DNA of 64,000 nt from Riemerella anatipestifer (GCF_035666175.1 NZ_CP142016.1:1612001-1676000); one strand, 5' to 3'; counted from the first letter of the stretch, positions 44,284 through 54,377 are shown. Numbers and translations: made by a program. The notes: generated by a model not told the origin, from the letters alone.

Positions 44284-47200
44284 ATGGCTTCAAATAAAAT
44301 ACAATTCAGAAGTATTCACGAATTAAAAGACCCAACGCTTAATAATAAGTTGGCTCAGAAGGAATTTCAGAACGAAATTCCCGTAGATGAGTTCTTGGGC
44401 AATGATGATAAGATGAATAATTCCGGAACGAGTAGAAGAGACTTTCTTAAGCTATTAGGATTCTCTACTGCTGCGGTTACTTTAGCTGCGTGTGAGTCTC
44501 CGGTAATTAAAACAATTCCTTATGTTGTAAAACCTCATAATATTATTCCAGGGGTGCCTAACTACTTTGCGTCTTCATTCTTTGATGGGTATGATTTTGC
44601 GAGTGTTTTGGTGAAAACAAGAGAAGGAAGACCTATCAAAATAGAACCGAATCCAGTAGCAGGTTCTTTGGGTAAAACTAACGCTAGAGTTCAGGCAGGA
44701 TTATTATCACTATATGATAATGATAAATTAAAACAGCCGAAACTAGACGGTAAAGATGAAACTTTTGATAAAGTAGATGATTTTGTTATCAAAGGATTGG
44801 AGGAAGCTAAGGCTTCAAACAAGAAAATTGTTTTATTATCTCACTCTTTTGCAAGTCCTACTTTTAAGAAGTTATTTGGAGATTTCAAAGCAAAATATCC
44901 TAACGCAGAGTTAGTAACATACGATGCTATACCTTACGCATCGGCTTTAGATGCAGCAGAGGAAGTTTTCGGACAAAGAGCGTTACCTGTTTATGATTTG
45001 TCTCAGACTGAATTGGTAGTATCTTTTCAAGCAGACTTCTTAGGTGATTATAATGCGGGGTCTTTAGAAACTTCTTATGCGGCTGCTAGAAAACCAGGTG
45101 CCAATATGCTTCGTCATATTCAAGTGGAGTCAAACATGTCTCTTACTGGAGCGAATGCAGATACTAGGTTGAGAATGAAGCCTAGTGAGGTGTATAAGAC
45201 ATTGGTAGAGGTTTACAATGGGCTTAATGGTTCTACTTCTAACCAAGTAGCTGCTAAGATTGTTGCAGAACTTAAGGCAAAAGGAAGCAAAGCTGTTGTA
45301 TTTGCAGATGGTTCTAAAGCTGCTTATGTTTTAGCTCATTTAATTAATCAGAAATTAGCTTCTGTAGCGTTTACAGGAAAGGCTAATTATCTAAAAGAAT
45401 ATAACGCTCAGAGATTTAACGAGTTTATAACTTGGCTTAACTCTGGTCAGGTAGGAGTACTTATTTCTAATAATGTTAACCCTATCTATTCTCACAAAAC
45501 AGGTGCTAAGCTTAAGGAAGCTATTAAGAAAGTACCTTATCATGTAGCTGTAACACAGAAGAAAGATGAGATGTATCAAGTAGCTAAAGCAGCTATTCCT
45601 GTTGCTAATTGGCTAGAGTCTTGGGGAGATATAATGCCTGAGACAGGAGCATACTCTTTAATGCAGCCTACAATTCAGAAAATTTATAAATCAAGACAGA
45701 TAGAAGAGTCTTTATTAGTTTGGACTAATGGTAAAAATCATCCGGCTAATAACTACTATGCTTATCTTAAAGCTAGTGCTTCAACTATTTTAGGAGAGAC
45801 TTCATTCAATAAAGGTTTATATAATGCATTTAATAGTGTTGCTGCAGGTAGTACTTTATCGTATGCAGGAGGTAATGCAGGTGGAGCAGTAGCAGAATTA
45901 TCACAATTCAAATCAAGTGATTTAGAATTGGTGCTTTATACAAAAACTTCTATGGGAGACGGTACTCAAGCCAATAACCCTTGGCTACAAGAGTTACCAG
46001 ACCCTATTTCTAGATTATCGTGGGATAACTATTTAACAGTATCTCCTAAAGATGCGGAAAGATTAGGGTTAGAAAACGAGCTTAACGGAAGAATGCAGTT
46101 AGATGGTTCTAAAGTTAATGTTACCGTTAATGGAGTTACGATAGAAAATGTACCTGTATTCATTCAACCAGGACAGGCTGATGGCTCTGTAGGGTTGGCT
46201 TTAGGATACGGTAAAAAAGATTCAGGAAAGGTAGCTGAGACAGGTGTTAATGCTTATCCTTTATTTGATGGATATAACTTAGCAGTTTCTAATGTTAAAA
46301 TAGAGAAAGTTTCTGGTGAGCATGAGTTTGCTGGAATGCAGCTTCAAAACACTCTAATGGGTCGTTATGAAATTGCTAGAGAAGTTTCTTTAGATACTTT
46401 CCTTAATGTTCCTTTTGATGATCACCTTAAAGGTTGGAATAAGCCTTTGGAATATCACACTATCAACGGTGCTTTACCAGCAGGTAAAATTACGCTTTGG
46501 GATGCTTATGATGATACAGATGGTCCACACTTCAATTTATCAGTAGACTTAAATGCTTGTACTGGTTGTGGAGCTTGTGTAATTGCATGTCAAGCAGAAA
46601 ACAATACGCCAGTAGTAGGTAAGGAAGAGGTAAGGATGTCTAGAGACATGTACTGGTTGAGAATAGACCGTTACTACTCTGCAAAAGAGAAAATTGAGGT
46701 TAAAGAAGGTATAGACAGAGGTCTAGATGTTCCTAACCTTTATGATATTCTTATCCAGCCAAATGAAAGTCCAGATGTGATTTTCCAACCAGTGATGTGC
46801 CAGCATTGTAACCATGCACCTTGTGAAACGGTTTGTCCAGTAGCTGCGACTTCTCACGGTAAGCAAGGGCAAAACCAAATGGCTTACAACAGATGTATTG
46901 GTACTAGATATTGTGCAAACAACTGTCCGTACAAAGTAAGAAGATTCAACTGGTTTACTTACAACTTAAACGATAAGTTTGACTTCAATATGAATAATGA
47001 CTTAGGAAGAATGGTACTTAATCCAGATGTTGTAGTAAGAACTAGAGGGGTTATGGAGAAGTGTTCTATGTGTATCCAAATGACACAAAGTACAATTCTA
47101 GAAGCTAAGAAAGATGGTAGAAAAGTACAAGATGGAGAGTTCCAGACAGCTTGTTCTAAGGCTTGTTCTACAGGAGCTATGACTTTCGGTGATATGAATG

Positions 47201-47334
47201 ATAAGTCTTCTAAAGTAAGAGAGTTATTCAAAGATGAAAGAAGATACTTCTTACTAGAGGAGATAGGAACTAAACCGAATGTATTCTATCATACTAAAGT
47301 TAGAAATAGAAAAGAAGAAGAAAATAAAATTTAA
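44284..47334 (+). CDS. actB: Alternative Complex III molybdopterin-like/iron-sulfur subunit ActB
   Basis: This 1016-residue protein has a twin-arginine signal (SRRDFLKLLGFSTAAVTLAAC) after a short N-terminal stretch. The long molybdopterin-oxidoreductase-like B1 part (about 60-740) is followed by an iron-sulfur B2 part with four Cys clusters (CTGCGACVIAC, CQHCNHAPCETVCP, CIGTRYCANNCP, CSMCIQ...CSKAC). In ACIII this subunit carries the Fe-S wire; the molybdopterin site is not used for Mo in known structures. Exported and bound to the ActC/ActF membrane subunits. 24 bp after actA. Confidence 0.93.
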   Translation: MASNKIQFRSIHELKDPTLNNKLAQKEFQNEIPVDEFLGNDDKMNNSGTSRRDFLKLLGFSTAAVTLAACESPVIKTIPYVVKPHNIIPGVPNYFASSFFDGYDFASVLVKTREGRPIKIEPNPVAGSLGKTNARVQAGLLSLYDNDKLKQPKLDGKDETFDKVDDFVIKGLEEAKASNKKIVLLSHSFASPTFKKLFGDFKAKYPNAELVTYDAIPYASALDAAEEVFGQRALPVYDLSQTELVVSFQADFLGDYNAGSLETSYAAARKPGANMLRHIQVESNMSLTGANADTRLRMKPSEVYKTLVEVYNGLNGSTSNQVAAKIVAELKAKGSKAVVFADGSKAAYVLAHLINQKLASVAFTGKANYLKEYNAQRFNEFITWLNSGQVGVLISNNVNPIYSHKTGAKLKEAIKKVPYHVAVTQKKDEMYQVAKAAIPVANWLESWGDIMPETGAYSLMQPTIQKIYKSRQIEESLLVWTNGKNHPANNYYAYLKASASTILGETSFNKGLYNAFNSVAAGSTLSYAGGNAGGAVAELSQFKSSDLELVLYTKTSMGDGTQANNPWLQELPDPISRLSWDNYLTVSPKDAERLGLENELNGRMQLDGSKVNVTVNGVTIENVPVFIQPGQADGSVGLALGYGKKDSGKVAETGVNAYPLFDGYNLAVSNVKIEKVSGEHEFAGMQLQNTLMGRYEIAREVSLDTFLNVPFDDHLKGWNKPLEYHTINGALPAGKITLWDAYDDTDGPHFNLSVDLNACTGCGACVIACQAENNTPVVGKEEVRMSRDMYWLRIDRYYSAKEKIEVKEGIDRGLDVPNLYDILIQPNESPDVIFQPVMCQHCNHAPCETVCPVAATSHGKQGQNQMAYNRCIGTRYCANNCPYKVRRFNWFTYNLNDKFDFNMNNDLGRMVLNPDVVVRTRGVMEKCSMCIQMTQSTILEAKKDGRKVQDGEFQTACSKACSTGAMTFGDMNDKSSKVRELFKDERRYFLLEEIGTKPNVFYHTKVRNRKEEENKI

Positions 47335-47351
47335 TTATAAATAGGTAAAAA

Positions 47352-48749
47352 ATGTCAGGACATTACGAAGCTCCAATTAGGGAACCTTTAATTATAGGGC
47401 ATAAGACTTATCACGATATTACAGAAGATATCGTAAAGCCTATAGAAGAAAGAGCAGGTAAGTTATGGTGGGCGTCTTTATACGCAGCCTTAGTGTTATT
47501 CATTTATGGGTTTGGCTGTATAGCTTATACCATTGGTACTGGTATCGGTGCTTGGGGACTCAACAGAACTATCAACTGGGGTTGGGATATTACCAACTTC
47601 GTATGGTGGGTAGGTATCGGGCACGCAGGTACACTTATATCAGCTGTACTCTTACTATTTAGACAAAGATGGAGAATGTCTGTGAACCGTTCCGCTGAAG
47701 CGATGACTATCTTCGCGGTAGTTCAGGCAGCTATTTTCCCAGTAATACATATGGGTAGAGTTTGGGTTGGTTATTGGGTATTCCCAATACCTAACCAGTT
47801 CGGTTCTCTTTGGACAAACTTTAACTCTCCTCTACTTTGGGACGTATTTGCTATCTCTACCTATTTCTCTGTATCAGTAGTATTCTGGTTTATGGGACTT
47901 ATTCCTGACTTTGCAATGATTAGAGATAGAGCTAAAACACCATTTACTAAGAAAATATATACAATATTAGCTTTTGGTTGGGGTGGTAAAGCTAAGCACT
48001 GGCAAAGATTTGAAGAACTATCACTTGTGTTAGCAGGTTTGGCAACACCTTTGGTATTCTCGGTACACACTACGGTATCTTTTGACTTTGCTACTTCGGT
48101 AATTAAAGGTTGGCACTCTACTATTTATCCTCCTTACTTCGTAGCGGGAGCTATCTTCTCAGGGTTTGCAATGGTACAAACTCTATTATTAGTAGCTAGA
48201 AAAGTATGCCACTTAGAGGAATATATCACAATGTATCATATTGAGATAATGAACATCGTTATCATCGTAACAGGTGGTATGGTAACTGTGGCTTATGCAG
48301 CAGAGTATTTCATCGCTTGGTATTCTGGAAGTCGTTATGAAGACTTTGCATACTTAACACCAGGAGCAGCTACGGGACCTTATTGGTGGGCGTTCTGGGC
48401 ACTAATTATATGTAACTTAGTGATTCCTGCATTATTCTGGTTCAAGAGAGTAAGAACTAATATTTTTGCAACATTCATTATTGCATTAGTAATTAACATA
48501 GGTATGTGGTTTGAGCGTTTTGATATCATTGTTATTAACCTTTCTAGAGACTATCTACCTGGTTCTTGGACAATGTTTAAGCCAACCATTATTGATGTGG
48601 GCGTTTACTTAGGAACTATCGGGTTCTTCTCTGTATTGTTCTTATTATACGCTAGAACATTCCCTGTAATTGCACAGGCTGAATTGAAGAGTATTTTGAA
48701 AATTTCAGGTGAAACTTATAAAGCAAAAGAAGGAGATGAGCACCACTAA
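47352..48749 (+). CDS. actC: Alternative Complex III NrfD-like membrane subunit ActC
   Basis: This 465-residue protein has about ten membrane helices in two four-helix bundles, with conserved TINWGWDITNFVWWVGIGHAGTLISA and HTTVSFDFATSVIKGWHSTIYPPYFVAGA, typical of NrfD-family quinol-binding subunits. It binds and oxidises menaquinol and may take part in proton movement in ACIII. 17 bp after actB; actD overlaps its 3' end. Confidence 0.93.
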   Translation: MSGHYEAPIREPLIIGHKTYHDITEDIVKPIEERAGKLWWASLYAALVLFIYGFGCIAYTIGTGIGAWGLNRTINWGWDITNFVWWVGIGHAGTLISAVLLLFRQRWRMSVNRSAEAMTIFAVVQAAIFPVIHMGRVWVGYWVFPIPNQFGSLWTNFNSPLLWDVFAISTYFSVSVVFWFMGLIPDFAMIRDRAKTPFTKKIYTILAFGWGGKAKHWQRFEELSLVLAGLATPLVFSVHTTVSFDFATSVIKGWHSTIYPPYFVAGAIFSGFAMVQTLLLVARKVCHLEEYITMYHIEIMNIVIIVTGGMVTVAYAAEYFIAWYSGSRYEDFAYLTPGAATGPYWWAFWALIICNLVIPALFWFKRVRTNIFATFIIALVINIGMWFERFDIIVINLSRDYLPGSWTMFKPTIIDVGVYLGTIGFFSVLFLLYARTFPVIAQAELKSILKISGETYKAKEGDEHH

Positions 48750-49257
48750 AAGAATATATGGACTTTACGGCGATGATAATGATTTAATGCACGGCGTAAA
48801 GGCTTTCAGAGAAAGAGGTATTGAAATAGAGGAGGTTTATACCCCTTTTCCAGTACACGGTTTAGATAAGGCACTAGGTTTAAAGAAAACTAGAATTTCA
48901 GATGCCGCATTCATCTACGCAGTTTATGGTGTAATGATAGGAGCTCTTACAACATGGTATACTATGAACCATGATTGGCCTCAAAACATAGGTGGTAAGC
49001 CAGCTTTTGACTGGGCTCATAACATGCCAGCTTTTGTGGTACCAATGTTTGAGTTAATGGTATTTTGTTCGGCTCACTTGATGTCTCTTACTTTCTTATT
49101 TAGAAATAAGATGTATCCAGGAGCTAAGCCACAAAACCCAGATCCAAGAACTACAGATGATAAGTTTATGATGGAGTTTGTGTCTTCTGATGTAGAGACT
49201 ATTAAACAACTTCTTATAGACACAGGAGTAGAAGAAATAACTGTAAAAGATGCTTAA
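48736..49257 (+). CDS. actD: Alternative Complex III subunit ActD (DUF3341)
   Basis: This 173-residue protein starts at ATG 48736, overlapping the actC end by 14 bp; an AAGGAG-like site lies just upstream. It has the DUF3341 pattern: ERGIEIEEVYTPFPVHGLDKALGL, then two membrane helices (about 60-78 and 100-125). It is an accessory membrane subunit of ACIII without metal sites of its own. Confidence 0.9.
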   Translation: MSTTKRIYGLYGDDNDLMHGVKAFRERGIEIEEVYTPFPVHGLDKALGLKKTRISDAAFIYAVYGVMIGALTTWYTMNHDWPQNIGGKPAFDWAHNMPAFVVPMFELMVFCSAHLMSLTFLFRNKMYPGAKPQNPDPRTTDDKFMMEFVSSDVETIKQLLIDTGVEEITVKDA

Positions 49258-49258
49258 A

Positions 49259-49936
49259 ATGAAGAAAAATATTTTTAAATTATCAGGTATCTTTGGTGTG
49301 TTAGCAATAGTTTTGAATTCTTGCGGACCTAAAGAAAATCCACCATTGGTGTATTTCCCAGATATGTATTTTCCAGTGGCCTATGATCCGCTAATGAAAG
49401 CAGCAGATCCTTATTCTAAGCATGAGAATGAAATTCCTGCTTTTGTTAAGAATAATGGTGCTACGGCTTTAACAACAGTAGAGGGAACTGTATCTCAGAA
49501 TCCAGAAGGTTTAGCAGAAAGTACTCCTGGTGCTACAATGACAGCAGATGAGTATAATGCAGGGTATGATGCATCAAAAGCAATAGTGGAGTCTCCACTA
49601 AATCCAGCAAATAAAGCTAAAGATTTAGCAAGAGGAAAGCATTTATATGAAATAACTTGTGCTGCTTGTCATGGTACAGCTGGAGATGGACAAGGACCAA
49701 TAGTTCAGTCTGGAGCTTACTTGGGAGTGCCTAAGTATGCGGATAGACAAATTACAGTAGGATCTGTTCACTATGTATTAACTTATGGTAGAAATGCTAT
49801 GGGATCTTATGCAGGGCAGCTAAAGCCAGGTGATAGATGGAGAGTTTCTATGTATGTAATGGATGCATTTAAAGGAGCAGCATTGCCTGCACCTGCAACA
49901 GCATCTGCAGATCAAACAAAAAACAATACTAAATAA
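49259..49936 (+). CDS. actE: Alternative Complex III cytochrome c subunit ActE
   Basis: This 225-residue lipoprotein has a lipobox near residue 22 (VLNSC) and one class I cytochrome c site, CAACHGTAGDGQGP (about residue 133), with a later Met in a RNAMGSYAGQL segment as possible sixth ligand. ATG at 49250 is an alternative start and overlaps the actD stop. It is the monohaem electron-exit subunit of ACIII. Confidence 0.9.
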   Translation: MKKNIFKLSGIFGVLAIVLNSCGPKENPPLVYFPDMYFPVAYDPLMKAADPYSKHENEIPAFVKNNGATALTTVEGTVSQNPEGLAESTPGATMTADEYNAGYDASKAIVESPLNPANKAKDLARGKHLYEITCAACHGTAGDGQGPIVQSGAYLGVPKYADRQITVGSVHYVLTYGRNAMGSYAGQLKPGDRWRVSMYVMDAFKGAALPAPATASADQTKNNTK

Positions 49937-49950
49937 TAAAACTAAAGAAA

Positions 49951-51282
49951 ATGTATAGTTTTTCACCAAAATTAAGATTATATTCTATCGTATTCATCAT
50001 TTTGGGATTGGTGCTTTTCGGTGCGGGGTATTTTATGAATCATGGAATAGATGATGCTAAAATAGAGCATATGATGGAAGCAGTACATGCTTCAGGACAC
50101 CATAATCCTACTCATTCTAGTGAACTTGTAGGTCCTCAGGATCATACAGCTCATTTGGAACACGCAAAAATGCAAGTGCACAATCAGCCTTTAGCAGCTA
50201 TTCACTCTGTGGCGGTTTTCTTCTTCGGACTTAGTTGCTGTGTAATGTTTTTCTACTCAGTTCAGCATGCGGCTCATGCAGGGTGGTCTATTATCATTAC
50301 TAGAGTAATGGAGGCGATTGGAGCTTACATTCCTTACGGTGGAGCGATTCTTATCATTATAATGATTTTAAATGTAACTCATAATGGGCATCTTTTCCAT
50401 TGGATGGATCCTGAACTTACAGATCCAAACAGTCCTCATTTTGATGTTATTTTATACGAAAAGAAGAAGTTTTTAAATATTCCTTTCTATGTTGTAAGAA
50501 ATATTGCATATGTACTTGGAGCTTCTTTCTTTGCTTGGAAACTTAGATCTATGTCTGAGAAAGTAGATGAAACTAAATCTTTAAGAGACTACCAAATGCT
50601 TTATAGATGGAGTGTAGGTTATATTGCTTTCTTTGGATTTGCTTCTGCTTTATGGGCATGGGATTGGTTGATGTCTATAGACCCTCACTGGTACTCTACT
50701 ATGTATATTTGGTATTCTATGGTGAGTTGTTTAGCAAGTGCTATAGCTGCTATTATCCTTGTGAGTGTTTATCTTAAGAAAAATGGTTTCTTACCTCAGT
50801 TTAATGATAATCATTTACATGATTTAGGTAAGTATCTTTTCGCTACGAGTATGCTATGGACTTATACTTGGTTTGCACAGTTTATGCTTTATTGGTATGC
50901 AAATGTACCTGAAGAAGTAAACTATTTCTTTGGAAGATTTGAGTACTATGCGCCAACTTTCTTACCAATGTTAATCCTTAACTTCTTAATACCTCTATTA
51001 GTAATGGTAAGTAGTAGTATTAAGAGAAACTATAAAGTGGTAACTACTATGGCAGTGATTGTAATTATTGGACACATCGTAGATTACTTCAATATGGTAA
51101 TGCCAGGAACAGTAGGTCCTCACTGGAATAACTTTACAGTTCTATTGCTAGTTTTAGGTTCTGTTTTGTTTGTAGTAGGTTTATTCGTATTCGTAACTAT
51201 GACACAACTTTCTAAAATGAAGCTTATTCCTAAAGGAAACCCATACCTACATGAATCTGAAATTTATGAATATCCTTTCTAA
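49951..51282 (+). CDS. actF: Alternative Complex III NrfD-like membrane subunit ActF
   Basis: This 443-residue protein is the second NrfD-like subunit, with about ten membrane helices, a His-rich region near the start (HASGHHNPTH, HTAHLEHAKM) and the segment WAWDWLMSIDPHWYSTMYIWYSM. With ActC it forms the membrane core of ACIII. It is the last act gene; a hairpin terminator follows after 26 bp. No cytochrome oxidase gene follows, unlike many relatives. Confidence 0.92.
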   Translation: MYSFSPKLRLYSIVFIILGLVLFGAGYFMNHGIDDAKIEHMMEAVHASGHHNPTHSSELVGPQDHTAHLEHAKMQVHNQPLAAIHSVAVFFFGLSCCVMFFYSVQHAAHAGWSIIITRVMEAIGAYIPYGGAILIIIMILNVTHNGHLFHWMDPELTDPNSPHFDVILYEKKKFLNIPFYVVRNIAYVLGASFFAWKLRSMSEKVDETKSLRDYQMLYRWSVGYIAFFGFASALWAWDWLMSIDPHWYSTMYIWYSMVSCLASAIAAIILVSVYLKKNGFLPQFNDNHLHDLGKYLFATSMLWTYTWFAQFMLYWYANVPEEVNYFFGRFEYYAPTFLPMLILNFLIPLLVMVSSSIKRNYKVVTTMAVIVIIGHIVDYFNMVMPGTVGPHWNNFTVLLLVLGSVLFVVGLFVFVTMTQLSKMKLIPKGNPYLHESEIYEYPF

Positions 51283-51308
51283 TTAGGAAAAGACTATAAA
51301 ATAAAATT

Positions 51309-51336
51309 AAAATCCCGATGTATTTGTCGGGATTTT
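51309..51336 (+). terminator. Terminator of the act operon
   Basis: AAAATCCCGA (51309-51318) pairs exactly with TCGGGATTTT (51327-51336), followed by T-rich sequence. Confidence 0.85.
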
Positions 51337-51367
51337 ATTATTTTTGTGAAGATATAAATATTAAATA

Positions 51368-52540
51368 ATGAATAGATTAAAACTACTACCAATACTTTTT
51401 TTGCTTTTCTTCATAGGTTGTAAAAAAGATCAGGTAGATGGTAGTAATATAAGAGCATTTCAGTCAAGTATCAATGATATGTCTTCGTCTTTAACTACGC
51501 TTGAGCAAGTCAAATTTAATGAAGCTCTTTACATTCTTAAGACATTTGGAGTGGAAGCAGATGGAGATATACAAGAGTTGAATGCGTTGTCAAAATTACT
51601 TGATGGTAAAAAGGTACCTGAAATTTTAGCTATGGCTAATGAAGTAGCGGCTAAAAATGAGTTAGAATGGTCTAGTACTTCTCCACCATCTTTAGGAAAT
51701 ATGAATATCTTCCAAAGTCAAGAGCCTACTACGATAGACCCTAATGATGTTAAGGCTTCGTCTATTAGCTTACAGATAAACCCTGTTTCTGTTGATAGTG
51801 TATTAGGTGCTAGAGCATTACAAGTTGTTCCGAGATTGATAGATACAAGGGGTAATTTAGTAGACTTTTCTAATGCAGGATTAGAGACAACATTGGAGGT
51901 TTACAGTAATGATTTAAAGCTGTTAACATCTAAAAGATTGATGACGGATAATAATTTTAAAGGATTTTATGTAAATCTAGCATCTATCCCTCAAGAAAAA
52001 GTAACAGGTGGAGTAATAGATATTAAAGTAACTGTAAGAACGGCACAGAAGTTTTTACAAATGGCAAGACGAGGAATGACTGTAAATACCAAAGCATTAA
52101 AGCAACCTATTACTGTTGATGAAACTGTACCTACCGAAAGTGGAGATGGAGAAATAAAAGAACAAGATGCGGGAACAGTTCAACCAAAAGAAAATACTCC
52201 AAAAGTTAAAACAGACCCTAAGTCTACAGTTAGCAAGTTTTTAAACAACTTAGGAAGTAATAATTTAAAAGCGGCTTATGAGATTTCTTCAAATCCAAAG
52301 TGGGGCTCTTACGACCAGTTTTCTAATCCAACATCTGGTTTTGGTTCTGTAAAAAATATTACTGTAAAAAACATTTCAACTCAGTCTAGTTCTGATAATT
52401 CTGCAACAGTAAATGCAAGTTATAATGTAACGGATAATAATGGCAATACTTCTGCATTGGAGGTTACCTATACGCTTAAATCAGACGGAAATAGTTGGAA
52501 AATTACAAACTATAAAATTAATTCTACACAAAAACAATAG
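51368..52540 (+). CDS. Lipoprotein of unknown function
   Basis: This 390-residue protein has a lipoprotein signal (lipobox FFIGC near residue 18) and two parts: a helical and mixed N-terminal region (to about 260) and, after a Pro/Lys-rich linker, a C-terminal NTF2- or DUF4878-like domain (about 280-385) with SNPKWGSYDQFSNP and SWKITNYKI. I cannot name the N-terminal part. It is periplasmic-facing or outer-membrane anchored. It ends 5 bp before apt. Confidence 0.75.
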   Translation: MNRLKLLPILFLLFFIGCKKDQVDGSNIRAFQSSINDMSSSLTTLEQVKFNEALYILKTFGVEADGDIQELNALSKLLDGKKVPEILAMANEVAAKNELEWSSTSPPSLGNMNIFQSQEPTTIDPNDVKASSISLQINPVSVDSVLGARALQVVPRLIDTRGNLVDFSNAGLETTLEVYSNDLKLLTSKRLMTDNNFKGFYVNLASIPQEKVTGGVIDIKVTVRTAQKFLQMARRGMTVNTKALKQPITVDETVPTESGDGEIKEQDAGTVQPKENTPKVKTDPKSTVSKFLNNLGSNNLKAAYEISSNPKWGSYDQFSNPTSGFGSVKNITVKNISTQSSSDNSATVNASYNVTDNNGNTSALEVTYTLKSDGNSWKITNYKINSTQKQ

Positions 52541-52545
52541 TGCTA

Positions 52546-53082
52546 ATGGCAACTCGAGAACTCATTAAAAAATTAGAACAAACCATTGATAATATTCCAA
52601 ACTTCCCTAAAGAAGGGATACAGTTTAAGGATATCACACCTATTTTTCTTAATCCAGAACTTTATGAAGAGGTCATAGATGATTTGGTAGAGTTCAGTAA
52701 AGGTAAGGTAGATGTAGTCTGTGGTATAGAGAGCAGGGGCTTTCTTTTTGGAATAGCTGTGGCAGTAAAGTTAGGAGTTCCTTTTGTGTTAATTCGTAAG
52801 AAGGGTAAACTTCCTCCGCCTTTTATTTCTCAAAAATACGATTTAGAGTACGGCTCATCAGAGATAGAAATGAAAGAGGGACAGTTAAAAGCTGGTGATA
52901 GAGTTCTAATTCACGATGACCTTTTAGCAACAGGCGGAACTACTGAAGCTGCAGCAAAACTAGTGGAGAAACAAGGAGCAAAAGCAGCACAGTTTAGTTT
53001 CTTAATTGGGCTTAAGGCTCTTGGAGGAGAGGCGAAATTAAAGAAATTCAATTCAGAAATTTATCAGTTATTAGAATACTAA
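52546..53082 (+). CDS. apt: Adenine phosphoribosyltransferase
   Basis: This 178-residue enzyme has IPNFPKEGIQFKDITPI near the start, ESRGFLFG, LIRKKGKLPPP and the PRPP motif VLIHDDLLATGGTTEAA. It converts adenine and PRPP to AMP in salvage. ATG at 52546 gives the usual start; a GTG at 52540 is an alternative that overlaps the previous stop. Confidence 0.95.
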   Translation: MATRELIKKLEQTIDNIPNFPKEGIQFKDITPIFLNPELYEEVIDDLVEFSKGKVDVVCGIESRGFLFGIAVAVKLGVPFVLIRKKGKLPPPFISQKYDLEYGSSEIEMKEGQLKAGDRVLIHDDLLATGGTTEAAAKLVEKQGAKAAQFSFLIGLKALGGEAKLKKFNSEIYQLLEY

Positions 53083-53096
53083 AGCACAGATTAAGT

Positions 53097-53128
53097 TTTG
53101 TGTATCAGAAAAGAAAAAACTAAATTTG
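53097..53128 (+). promoter_or_regulatory. Flavobacterial promoter upstream of the TPR-ribH genes
   Basis: TTTG (53097-53100) and TAAATTTG (53121-53128) are separated by 20 bp, an exact match to the Bacteroidetes TTTG / TAnnTTTG consensus. It lies 21 bp upstream of the ATG at 53149. Confidence 0.75.
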
Positions 53129-53148
53129 CGGACTAAATAATAATCAAA

Positions 53149-53862
53149 ATGTCAGGAAAATACAATAAATTAAGTGAAGAGCAGATAAAAGAAGGAAAAG
53201 AAACTGTAGAGATATTTCAGGAGCTAGATCAAACTGCACTAAAATCTGAAAAATTTTTAGAGAAGTATTCTAAATACTTGGTTGGTGTATTTGCATTGGT
53301 GTTAGTATCTATATTGGGATATTTTGCTTATCAACAATTTATAGTAGCTCCTAAAAATGAGGAGGCTACAAAAGGATATTTAGCAGCACAGAAAAACCTA
53401 TCGGAGGGGAATAACGAGCTTGCATTAGGAGGTAAATCTGCGGCTAACCCAGGTTTTCTAGGAACATACCAAGAGTTTTCAGGTACTAAGGCAGGAAAAC
53501 TTTCAGCATATAATGCAGGTCTTCTTAAATTTAAAGAAGGGAAATATCAAGAAGCTTACGATTTGTTAGATGCATTCAAGTCAGATAATAAAATATTGAT
53601 GGCACTAAAATACGGTGCTATGGGTGATTGTCTGTCTAACCTTAATAAAGCTGATGATGCTATGGCACAGTATGATAAAGCATCATCTACATCTGATGAC
53701 CCATTCACATCTTATTACTTCACAAGAAAAGCAGGTTTGGTAGCAATTTCTCTAAAGAAAAATGCTGATGCTAAAAAATATTTTGAAGCTATTGATGAGA
53801 AATATCAAGACTATGATGGTGGTGCTTCAGATGCTTATATAGAAATGGTAAAATATTACTAA
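53149..53862 (+). CDS. Membrane-anchored tetratricopeptide protein (YfgM-like)
   Basis: This 237-residue protein has a cytoplasmic N-terminus, one membrane helix (about 44-64) and a periplasmic part with TPR-like repeats (YNAGLLKFKEGKYQEAYDLL; ALKYGAMGDCLSNLNKADDAMAQYDKA; AISLKKNADAKKYFEAI). YfgM-like proteins assist periplasmic folding and the SecYEG translocon. It is preceded by a clear promoter and followed by ribH after 29 bp. Confidence 0.8.
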   Translation: MSGKYNKLSEEQIKEGKETVEIFQELDQTALKSEKFLEKYSKYLVGVFALVLVSILGYFAYQQFIVAPKNEEATKGYLAAQKNLSEGNNELALGGKSAANPGFLGTYQEFSGTKAGKLSAYNAGLLKFKEGKYQEAYDLLDAFKSDNKILMALKYGAMGDCLSNLNKADDAMAQYDKASSTSDDPFTSYYFTRKAGLVAISLKKNADAKKYFEAIDEKYQDYDGGASDAYIEMVKYY

Positions 53863-53891
53863 ATTTACATCATAACTCTAAAATAAAAAAT

Positions 53892-54377
53892 ATGGCAACT
53901 ATTAATCTTTCTGATTATAAGCCACTCGATATTAAAAATGCCGATGAGTTCAACATCGGCATTGTTGTCTCTGAGTGGAACGATTTTGTAACTTTCAATC
54001 TTCGAGATGCAGCTATAGAAACACTACTCAAAGAAGGTGTGAAGAAAGACAAAATAAAAATTTACTATGTACCAGGTGCTTTTGAACTTAGCTATGCTGC
54101 TATGAGACTTTGTGCTAAGCAACGCTACTTTGATGCTGTTATAACCATAGGGTGCGTTATCAGAGGAGAAACCCCCCATTTTGATTATGTTTGCCAAGGT
54201 GTTACACAAGGCATTACAGCATGTAATACACAAACAGACACCCCAACAATATTCTGTGTGCTTACAGATGATACCAAAGAACAATCTATAGCACGAAGTG
54301 GAGGGAGTTTGGGTAACAAAGGTGTAGAGGCTGCTGTTACAGCTCTAAAAATGGTAGATTTTAAGAAAAATATTTAA
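53892..54377 (+). CDS. ribH: 6,7-dimethyl-8-ribityllumazine synthase
   Basis: This 161-residue protein has IGIVVSEWNDFVTFNLRDAA, YYVPGAFELSYAA, the GCVIRGETPHFDYVC block with catalytic His, and NKGVEAAVTALKM. It makes the lumazine precursor of riboflavin and assembles as a large oligomer. No other rib gene or FMN riboswitch is adjacent. Length is normal. Confidence 0.95.
   Translation: MATINLSDYKPLDIKNADEFNIGIVVSEWNDFVTFNLRDAAIETLLKEGVKKDKIKIYYVPGAFELSYAAMRLCAKQRYFDAVITIGCVIRGETPHFDYVCQGVTQGITACNTQTDTPTIFCVLTDDTKEQSIARSGGSLGNKGVEAAVTALKMVDFKKNI

Noticed and set aside
47465-47662. Short open frame inside actC
   Set aside because: It is an alternate-frame shadow of a strongly conserved gene.
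53892-54377. FMN riboswitch upstream of ribH
   Set aside because: The 29-bp gap to the previous gene is too short to hold one.
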